The position numbers and the translations under genes were made by a program. Shown in pieces: positions 24,401 through 28,791 of a DNA stretch of 28,791 nt. Below the pieces are notes generated by a model. That model was not told where the DNA came from. It was given only the letters and a program-made list of their open reading frames with translations, and ran no database searches. Within the stretch, counting starts at the first letter, position 1. Every line of letters begins with the position of its first letter. The DNA comes from a virus: IMG/VR virus record IMGVR_UViG_3300035156_000057, positions 1 through 28,791 of that record; one strand, 5' to 3'.

Positions 24401-25185
24401 TCCTCAGTGGTACCGCCGACGCCCCCCTGGTGCCCGCCGCGTCGGTACCCGTCGCGGCGTTGCCCGGGTCGGAAGCCACCAACGCACAAGAAGCCTTCGA
24501 GGAACTCGCCGGCCGGCAAGTCGGGATCACCCAGGCGTACACGTCCGTCAGGGCCGCCGGTGGGACCGCTGTGCCGGCACGCAGCGTCCTTGAGGTCGTC
24601 GGGGGCGCCGTCACCGACGACCCGACCCTGGGTGTCACCCGCCTCGACGTGTCGACGTTCCCGGCGATCATCACCTCTCTGGGTGCGGACTTCACCATCC
24701 CCGCGCAGGCGACGCCGACGACGACAGCGGTCGGTGTCACCGGTCAGGGCGAACTGGCCTTCGACGTCGTCGCGGGACAGGAGTTCTTCATCCAGGCCAG
24801 CATCCTCTACCGGGTCAGCGCTGACACCGGGATGCGGTGGCAGATCACTGGGACGGTGGGAACGGCGTTCACGATGGTGGGGAACTCCTCCGGGGACGTC
24901 TTCAACCCCGCCGCCGCCGTAGGTTCCCGGACGCCCACTGTCACGGGGTCGGACACGGTGGCCCGCCCGATCACCGCGCAGGAAAGCGTGGGCCCGCAGA
25001 CAGCGCGGTACGTCGGCGGCAGAGGGCTCGGCATCAGCGCTTCGCTAAGCCTGACCGGGGTGCGTGTCCTGGTGACCGGGTCAGGGCGGGTCCTGTTCAA
25101 GGTGGGGCAGGGTGTGGGGAACACGACGGAAACCACCGGCCGGGTCGCGGCCGGGTCGTGGCTCCTCGCGGCGCGGTACGCCTGA
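21415..25185 (+). CDS. Tail fibre/spike with beta-helix and PL7 alginate-lyase-type domain
   Basis: A 1256-residue fibre. Residues about 68-99 are a fibre module (THPV...ATTFLRGDGAWALP), repeated at about 894-925. A proline/aspartate-rich linker leads to a beta-helix at about 165-525 (YVRLENLTLENGEKGLMAHE, ADGYIDCKANDTLIEYNKGT). Residues about 530-745 carry the three PL7 signatures: RSELRE (593-598), QVH (637-639) and YFKVGAY (715-721). In that family the His and the last Tyr are the catalytic pair (His639, Tyr721), and uronate polymers are cut by beta-elimination. Fibre repeats with DAATKGYTDAL and DVATKTYVDAK follow, then a terminal beta-sandwich. ATG 21415 is favoured by GAGAGGA at 21403-21409; GTG 21412 is too close to it. 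Confidence 0.88.
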   Translation: MAATPLNVPTRQTEPEGGTPRAPVAGEPAADINAIVAHTNDVVVPEVNDKVSVNDPRLTDSRTPTAHTHPVSNIVAVGVRNATTFLRGDGAWALPPAGGDGTPTQPTQPVDPVDPTLPPDPNDPDGPDPVNPGPVTDPDTGVVTRPVPPPPVGPTVTTRTFSVSTVAALRTRLADLTMGDRINLTGVVFAASDTDPAVVPRTNAAGATFTASASFVINTPKGLAGMTPAQARAAMPVISGVPGATVNGVTGPSPTILRNGRGTSGYTLFLDRAHYVRLENLTLENGEKGLMAHETTYGHHINLTIKNVGHEGYHLRNNSHHNHAYNVRVDGTGLTTPDFGEAFYFGMAATSRTASYSMVSSSALDKSDYNELINCTAVRFTAEGVDVKEMTTGNHIGWCSFDGGSISGANNADGYIDCKANDTLIEYNKGTNPSAVVLHGAETHILLSGWGNRNVFRGNTFAAGGKTTSNIINIQETGSRGTAVGNVVYSDNGGTGAPAGLTNITVTPAAGGTAPTTGGGAGGDPTASPRSWLTPYWRLHLPLPNAAGTSLLEVHNPALSTTYSSQWFAVTPDDLQMTVRADGYASSNSSYPRSELRETKEDGTNASWATTVGYHTLSVSGAILELVANKKRVILTQVHYGGSDLVVTRTDSNGAGGLQVAFWYQDLESVVVEPNYILGTRYTIQKVVYGGKVYCYWNGVLRATFTDTVNTSTNYFKVGAYFLTRTGLVFEGGAAEPASSYAKVSVVAPRVTHASAPPALPVSATASSGGDGGGQDLSGYATRAELTGYATDAELAAGLQGKANQATVDAAVSTPVPTSLMRRDPAGRTQVAVPVAPGDAATKGYTDALGTAAATPGTVVRRDAAGRFQTVDPAAGQDVATKTYVDAKPPLAHTHPVGDLTATGTRDATTFLRGDNTWAAPAGGGGVGGVPGSLLDAKGDLIVATAADTPGRLGVGANGLVLTSDSTTTAGMRWAPPATSTPVVDATTAVKGVARILSGTADAPLVPAASVPVAALPGSEATNAQEAFEELAGRQVGITQAYTSVRAAGGTAVPARSVLEVVGGAVTDDPTLGVTRLDVSTFPAIITSLGADFTIPAQATPTTTAVGVTGQGELAFDVVAGQEFFIQASILYRVSADTGMRWQITGTVGTAFTMVGNSSGDVFNPAAAVGSRTPTVTGSDTVARPITAQESVGPQTARYVGGRGLGISASLSLTGVRVLVTGSGRVLFKVGQGVGNTTETTGRVAAGSWLLAARYA
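21616..24186 (+). repeat. Duplicated fibre module flanking the lyase domains
   Basis: Codons for THPVSNIVAVGVRNATTFLR (from 21616) and THPVGDLTATGTRDATTFLR (from 24094) are two copies of one module, each followed by GD, a Trp and a glycine-rich end. They share ACCACGTTCCTCCGTGG exactly. The copies bracket the beta-helix and PL7 parts of the same gene. Confidence 0.75.
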
Positions 25186-26630
25186 TGGGTATTCCGCTGC
25201 TCATGGGGAAACGTCAGCGGTTCGGGCAGACCGCGCCTATCGTGGTGGACCCCGGACCTGGCGACGAAGACCTGACGGTTCCGCTGGTCACACCGATCGG
25301 CCGGTCTCACGGGGTGATCGAGTCCCTGTCGGTCGGCTTGCAGCCCACTGGTGGGGTGTGGACGGATGTGACCGCAGCCCAGTTCCAGACGGACCTGCAG
25401 TACCTGGGGTTCTCCGAGGTCCGCATGTCCCGGGTCGACACCAACCAGGCGAACCAGTCCCGGCTGATGAACTTGGCCGGCGACGTCGGGTACAAGGCGA
25501 ACATCATCATCGATGACGTGGGGGCACAGACCATCGAAAGTAGGTGGGCGCACGTCAAGGCCGCGTGGAACCGCATCCAGGTGGTGCGGGTGGAGATGGC
25601 GAACGAACCGCAGAACGGTGGCGGGTGGACCCCGGCGACGTGGCCGCTGGGTGTGGCAGCTACCCCGACGTACACAGGCGCGTCCAACGACCTACCCGTG
25701 AACGAGGTCCACGCGCAGCAGCGGCGGCTGCACGCGACCGTGCGGGGCGACGCGGACCCGGTCCTGTCGCGTATCCCGATCGCGTGCTCGTCGTTGGCGT
25801 TGCGTGACCAGGCCGCGTGGTGGGGGTCGTACGCGAGGAACCGCCCGGTCGACGGGCCGGTCGGGGAGCGGTCGTTCTTCTCGGACTTCAACTTCCACAT
25901 GTACCAGGCTGGTCGGAGGTTCCGGAAGAAGTTCACGGAGTCCCGGGAGACGGCTCCGGAGACGATCAACGCGGCGAGGGCGGCGTTCCCTGAGTCCGCG
26001 GCGGCGCCGCTGCTGTTCTCCGAGACAGGGTTCCATAACTTCACGGGCGCGGACTCGCACAACCCGACCCCGGAGGACGTCGCGGGTATCTACGCCGCGG
26101 ACTTCCCGTTCGAGGCTGCGACGCTGGGGATCGGGGTCATCTCGTTCCATCAGATGTACAACGATGACCGGCACGCCGCGGGCCGGGAGGGGTACTTCGG
26201 GTTGTTCCGGGCGCCGGGCGACCCGAAGCCCATCGCGGACACCCTGCACCGCATCACCGGGTTGTACGCCGATCCCGGGGCGACGGCTGTGCCGTTGAAA
26301 CCGTTGCGGTTCAGCATCAGTGGTGGTGGGACGGACCTGCGGTCCCAGTTGCGGCAGCGCCGGGACGGGTCGTGGGACTTGGCGTTGTGGCGGGACGTGT
26401 CGATCTACACCCCGGCGACGTCCATCGCGGCTGGCACCCGCTTGGCGAACCCGGCCCCGACGAACGTCACCTTGAAGTTCTCGAGGGCTAGGACCGTCAC
26501 GGGGTACACCCCGTACAGCGCGGCGGCACCGACCCTTGCTGCTACCACGGGGACCGTGGTCGGGTCCGGGCCGGCCCGGCAGGTGGTGGTCCCTGTCGAC
26601 CACAACCTGCGGACGCTGCGGATCGTGTGA
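25185..26630 (+). CDS. Glycoside hydrolase-like tail protein (TIM-barrel, putative)
   Basis: A 481-residue protein. Residues about 40-340 look like a clan GH-A glycosidase barrel: an early strand EVRMSRVDTN, then VVRVEMANEPQN with Glu141 in the NEP motif (expected acid/base), FSDFNFHMYQ, and LLFSETGFHN with Glu280 (expected nucleophile), then LGIGVISFHQMYNDD. The spacing of the two glutamates, 139 residues, is reasonable for the clan. Residues about 360-481 are a beta-sandwich of the kind that closes such enzymes (LRSQLRQRRDGSWDLALWRD, NVTLKFSRARTV). No signal peptide; the virion is the likely location, because it follows three tail proteins with TGATG overlaps on both sides. A cleaving role on host surface glycans is inferred; the exact family is unknown. 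Confidence 0.75.
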   Translation: MGIPLLMGKRQRFGQTAPIVVDPGPGDEDLTVPLVTPIGRSHGVIESLSVGLQPTGGVWTDVTAAQFQTDLQYLGFSEVRMSRVDTNQANQSRLMNLAGDVGYKANIIIDDVGAQTIESRWAHVKAAWNRIQVVRVEMANEPQNGGGWTPATWPLGVAATPTYTGASNDLPVNEVHAQQRRLHATVRGDADPVLSRIPIACSSLALRDQAAWWGSYARNRPVDGPVGERSFFSDFNFHMYQAGRRFRKKFTESRETAPETINAARAAFPESAAAPLLFSETGFHNFTGADSHNPTPEDVAGIYAADFPFEAATLGIGVISFHQMYNDDRHAAGREGYFGLFRAPGDPKPIADTLHRITGLYADPGATAVPLKPLRFSISGGGTDLRSQLRQRRDGSWDLALWRDVSIYTPATSIAAGTRLANPAPTNVTLKFSRARTVTGYTPYSAAAPTLAATTGTVVGSGPARQVVVPVDHNLRTLRIV

Positions 26631-26800
26631 TGCCGGTGTTCGTGGAGCTCCTGCCGGCGCCGGTGCCGGACCCGGAGTTGCTGGCGTTGCGGCGCCTGCG
26701 GGTCCGCGTCCAGGCGTTGCTGCAGGAGCCGGGTCACATCACCCGAGCCGAGGTGCAGGCCGCCCTTGACGACACAAAGGGGTCCGGCGCGGGCACCTGA
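26630..26800 (+). CDS. Small hypothetical protein after tail enzymes
   Basis: A 56-residue protein starting at an ATG that overlaps the preceding stop (TGATG, 26628-26632), the same junction used throughout this cluster. It opens with a hydrophobic, proline-rich part (MPVFVELLPAPVPDPELLAL) and continues as a basic helix RRLRVRVQALLQEPGHITRA, then EVQAALDD. The codons keep the strong G/C third-position bias of true genes in this window. No known domain. It sits between tail and lysis genes, where small accessory proteins are common. Confidence 0.65.
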   Translation: MPVFVELLPAPVPDPELLALRRLRVRVQALLQEPGHITRAEVQAALDDTKGSGAGT

Positions 26801-26838
26801 CTCCCAGCGAGACCCCCCTACGCGAGAGGCATCCCGCT

Positions 26839-27303
26839 GTGATTGATCCGCCCACTGCCGTCAACGAGACCCCCCGTAACCCGTTCGAGGTGTTCCTACT
26901 AGTCGCTGTCGCGGCTGGCGGTGTGAGTCTTCTGTTCGGGGCCCGCCCCGGCAGTGTCGAGGCGATCGCCCCGCCCGCCCTGGTCACCGCGTGGGGCGTG
27001 GTGTTGGTCATCGGCGGTTCACTGTCCTTGGCGGGTGTCCTTCGCCGCGGGGACAACGCGAAGATCGTCCAGCAGATCGGGCTGGCACTGGTCGCCGCCG
27101 CCTGCCCCCTTTACACCCTCGCACTGCTGCTGTCGGTCGGTCTCACCGCCACCATTCCCGCCCTCTACACGACAGCGCTGGCCCTCGCGTCGGTCGTGAA
27201 GTACCGGCAAATCCAGCGGGATATAGACCAGGTCATCACCTTCACGAAGGCCCACGCCGAAACGGTGGCCCGGGACGACTTCAAGAAGGAGCACCCCAAG
27301 TGA
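26839..27303 (+). CDS. Four-helix membrane protein (holin candidate)
   Basis: A 154-residue membrane protein with four predicted segments, at about residues 17-36 (EVFLLVAVAAGGVSLLFGA), 44-66 (PPALVTAWGVVLVIGGSLSL), 79-98 (IGLALVAAACPLYTLALLLS) and 101-119 (TATIPALYTTALALASVV). A charged cytoplasmic-type tail RQIQRDIDQVITFTKAHAET ends in DDFKKEHPK. Position just before a second membrane protein and the endolysin supports a holin or holin-partner role, but sequence alone does not prove it. GTG 26839 has GAGAGG at 26824-26829. The stop overlaps the next GTG (GTGA), and the ribosome site for that gene, AAGAAGGAG, lies within its last codons. Confidence 0.7.
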   Translation: MIDPPTAVNETPRNPFEVFLLVAVAAGGVSLLFGARPGSVEAIAPPALVTAWGVVLVIGGSLSLAGVLRRGDNAKIVQQIGLALVAAACPLYTLALLLSVGLTATIPALYTTALALASVVKYRQIQRDIDQVITFTKAHAETVARDDFKKEHPK

Positions 27304-27752
27304 CGATGGAGACGATCGTCGGGACCGCAGTCGCGGCCGGCGGGGCCGGGGTCCTCGGGGCCATCGTCAATGGCATCGTCAACCGGAGGAAGCTCGGGGC
27401 CGACGCGACAGAGGCCATCTCGCGGGCTGCGGGGTCGATGGTCAGCAGGCTTGAGGAGGACAACGCGCGTCTGCGTGCGGAGCGGGAGGCGGATCACATC
27501 GCGATCCGGGAGCTGCAACGCACGGTCGACGGTTTGGTGTCCGGCGCCGCCGACCGAGAAGCCTGGTTCATGTTGTACCAGGAGGCGCTGCGGAACATGT
27601 TCGCGGTTCACATGGCGTACGACGAGCGGATCATCGCCAGGCTCAAGGAGGCCAGCGTTGTTGACGTGCCGAAGCCTCCGACGTTGGAGATACCCGTGAT
27701 CACCGATGAGCAGGTCAACGCCGCGTCGCGACGTGGACGGAGTCGGCTGTGA
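27300..27752 (+). CDS. Single-span membrane protein with coiled coil (holin-like)
   Basis: A 150-residue protein with one small glycine/alanine-rich membrane segment near residues 5-26 (IVGTAVAAGGAGVLGAIVNG), then a helix and a coiled coil at about 50-85 (SRLEEDNARLRAEREADHIA, then RELQRTVDGL), and a soluble C-terminal part ending in basic residues SRRGRSRL. This form, and the position between another membrane protein and the endolysin, fits a holin or a regulator of one. GTG 27300 is chosen because AAGGAG at 27286-27291 is eight bases ahead and the codon overlaps the preceding stop; ATG 27306 is an alternative. The end overlaps the endolysin start (GTGATG). Confidence 0.65.
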   Translation: MTMETIVGTAVAAGGAGVLGAIVNGIVNRRKLGADATEAISRAAGSMVSRLEEDNARLRAEREADHIAIRELQRTVDGLVSGAADREAWFMLYQEALRNMFAVHMAYDERIIARLKEASVVDVPKPPTLEIPVITDEQVNAASRRGRSRL

Positions 27753-28630
27753 TGCTCACCGATCTGGCTGAGGCTTGCCGGAAGTCGGGGTTGCGGGTGG
27801 TGGAGCGGTCGGGGTGGAAGACCCGCGGTTACGGGCCGATGCGGGCGGTGGAGTCCATCACCTGCCACCACGACGTCACCCCGAACCACCTCACCGAGGG
27901 AGCCCTCGGGTACATCGAGGCGAACCGGCTGTCCCAGTTGACGTTGGCCCGCGACGGAACCGTGTACGTCGTCGCCGCCGGCCTCTGTTACCACGCCGGC
28001 GTCGTCCACCAGTCGTGGATGGGGAACTCCTACGCCATCGGCATCGAAGCAGCCCACTCCGGGAACCCGCGGGACGCGTGGCCAGGTGTGCAGTACGCCG
28101 CGTACGTCCGGCTGGTAGGGGCACTGAGCGCCCACTACGGGGTGCCGCTGGCCCGGGTCCTCGGGCACAAGGAGGTCGCCCGACCGACGGGACGGAAGAC
28201 GGACCCGACGTTCGACATGGACGAGTTCCGCCGGGACGTCCGGAACTACTTGAGCAGCGCCCACAAGGCGGACGAAGAGGAGGACGACATGCCGTGGAAC
28301 GACGAGGTCAGGCAGGACATCAAGCGGATCATCGCGGAGACCCTGCGGGAGAACGTCGGGGACATCGCCGCGCAGGATGAGAAGTCGTGGTGGCGCACCG
28401 GGCAACTGGGGCTGATCCAGGCTGGAACGACCTCAGTCCTCCGCAGCGAGGGTGTGTCGGGGGCCGGTGACTTGGGGCGGACGATCGCAGCCCTCGCCCC
28501 CCTGGTCAGCGGGGACGACGGGAACGGCCTGTCCGAGGACGATGTGCGGAGGGTCGCGGAGGCTGTGCAGCGGTTGGACGCGAAGGCTGTCGCGGAACAG
28601 CTCGCGGTGGTGTCACGGGCCGATGCCTGA
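27752..28630 (+). CDS. Endolysin, N-acetylmuramoyl-L-alanine amidase
   Basis: A 292-residue lysis enzyme expected to cut between the glycan and the stem peptide of host peptidoglycan. The N-terminal two thirds (1-165) is an Amidase_2/PGRP-type domain: ITCHHDVTPNH (His39, His40) near the start, ARDGTVYVVAAGLCYHAGVV, NSYAIGIEAAHSG, and LGHKEVARPTGRKTDPTFDM with His139, Lys149 and Asp151. Zinc ligands are probably His39, His139 and Asp151, as in T7-lysozyme-like enzymes. After an acidic linker DEEEDDM comes a helical C-terminal region (about 180-292) without a known wall-binding motif. ATG 27752 overlaps the upstream stop; GTG 27749 is an equal alternative with GGACGGAG ahead. An internal start at 28289 could release the C-terminal part. 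Confidence 0.9.
   Translation: MLTDLAEACRKSGLRVVERSGWKTRGYGPMRAVESITCHHDVTPNHLTEGALGYIEANRLSQLTLARDGTVYVVAAGLCYHAGVVHQSWMGNSYAIGIEAAHSGNPRDAWPGVQYAAYVRLVGALSAHYGVPLARVLGHKEVARPTGRKTDPTFDMDEFRRDVRNYLSSAHKADEEEDDMPWNDEVRQDIKRIIAETLRENVGDIAAQDEKSWWRTGQLGLIQAGTTSVLRSEGVSGAGDLGRTIAALAPLVSGDDGNGLSEDDVRRVAEAVQRLDAKAVAEQLAVVSRADA
28276..28291 (+). promoter_or_regulatory. Internal ribosome site and start inside endolysin gene
   Basis: AGAGGAGG (28276-28283) is followed after five bases by an in-frame ATG (28289). Translation from here would give a separate 113-residue C-terminal protein ending at 28630. Some endolysins of Gram-positive phages do use such a second start to supply extra wall-binding subunits. 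The site also encodes an acidic linker, so chance resemblance is possible. Confidence 0.45.
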
Positions 28631-28791
28631 GCGGACTCTGGACCGGGTCGTCCAGTTCGACCCGAAGTCGAGGGCGTACGGCATCGCCCCGCTCCTCGCC
28701 ACCGAGGCGCCCCGTTCTTACACCTGGTCCTGTCGGACCCACCTAGATCAAGGGGTCGAAGGGGCCTGCGTGGGGCACGCGTGGGCGCATG
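28623..28791 (+). CDS. Papain-like (C1) cysteine peptidase, N-terminal fragment
   Basis: An open frame from ATG 28623 to the window end, 56 codons seen. It overlaps the endolysin stop by eight bases. The segment HLDQGVEGACVGHAWAH (residues 40-56) matches the papain-family active-site loop QGxxGACxxxA, with Cys49 the expected nucleophile and Gln43 the oxyanion-hole residue. Before it comes a short leader with YGIAPLLATEAPRSYTW. The catalytic His and Asn would be beyond the window. Next to the amidase, it may be a second wall-cutting or host-modifying enzyme. The gene runs off the edge, so its full length is unknown. Confidence 0.7.
   Translation, partial: MPERTLDRVVQFDPKSRAYGIAPLLATEAPRSYTWSCRTHLDQGVEGACVGHAWAH

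Noticed and set aside
1-28791. CRISPR arrays, tRNA genes, insertion sequences, attachment sites
   Set aside because: No regularly spaced repeats, cloverleaf with a TTCRA-type arm, transposase or integrase was seen. The only repeats found code for protein repeats.

Overview
The window is a contiguous piece of a tailed-phage (siphovirus) genome, or of a prophage, from a high-GC actinobacterial host. The evidence is the canonical order terminase, portal, MuF, scaffold, capsid, neck, tail tube, frameshifted chaperone, tape measure, tail tip, lysis. All genes lie on the plus strand. Codons are strongly G/C-ending, GTG starts are frequent, and most neighbours overlap by 1-4 bases. The tail-tip module is of the ReqiPepy6 Gp37-like kind common in actinobacteriophages. 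No integrase, repressor or replication gene is in view, so lifestyle cannot be judged. The window ends inside a gene.

Layout. 49-3749: small and large terminase, portal, MuF-like head protein. 3793-5933: scaffold, major capsid protein (apparently starting at a rare ATT codon), a beta-rich possible decoration protein and a small unknown protein. 5967-7464: connector and neck genes up to the tail terminator. 7465-8250: an inserted HNH endonuclease gene. 8292-10003: major tail protein, a small unknown protein, and the two tail assembly chaperones linked by a -1 frameshift at GGGAAAC. 10022-12946: tape measure protein carrying tryptophan-rich repeats and an M15-type peptidase motif. 12946-16600: distal tail, Gp37-like and two further minor tail proteins.

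16600-26630 is the most striking part: about 10 kb in four end-to-end genes for large modular tail proteins with enzyme-like domains. In order these are a PhoD-type phosphatase fused to an alpha-helical lyase-like domain and PKD domains; an FN3/Ig/beta-helix protein; a beta-helix plus family PL7 (alginate-lyase-type) protein framed by duplicated fibre modules; and a TIM-barrel glycoside-hydrolase-like protein with an NEP motif and a second glutamate. Together they look like a tail-tip kit for breaking down a phosphate- and uronate-containing surface polymer, such as wall teichoic or teichuronic acid or a capsule. That reading is inference.

26630-28791 is a lysis region: a small unreported-size gene, two membrane proteins (holin candidates), an amidase endolysin with a well-placed internal start for its C-terminal part, and the first 56 codons of a papain-like peptidase.

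The few intergenic gaps in this nearly gapless cluster hold stem-loops. They sit before the scaffold, capsid, HNH and major tail genes, and directly after the major tail gene. This suggests that transcript processing, stability or termination sets the levels of the abundant structural proteins. No stretch longer than 300 bases lacks a gene, and no tRNA, CRISPR array or insertion sequence was seen.
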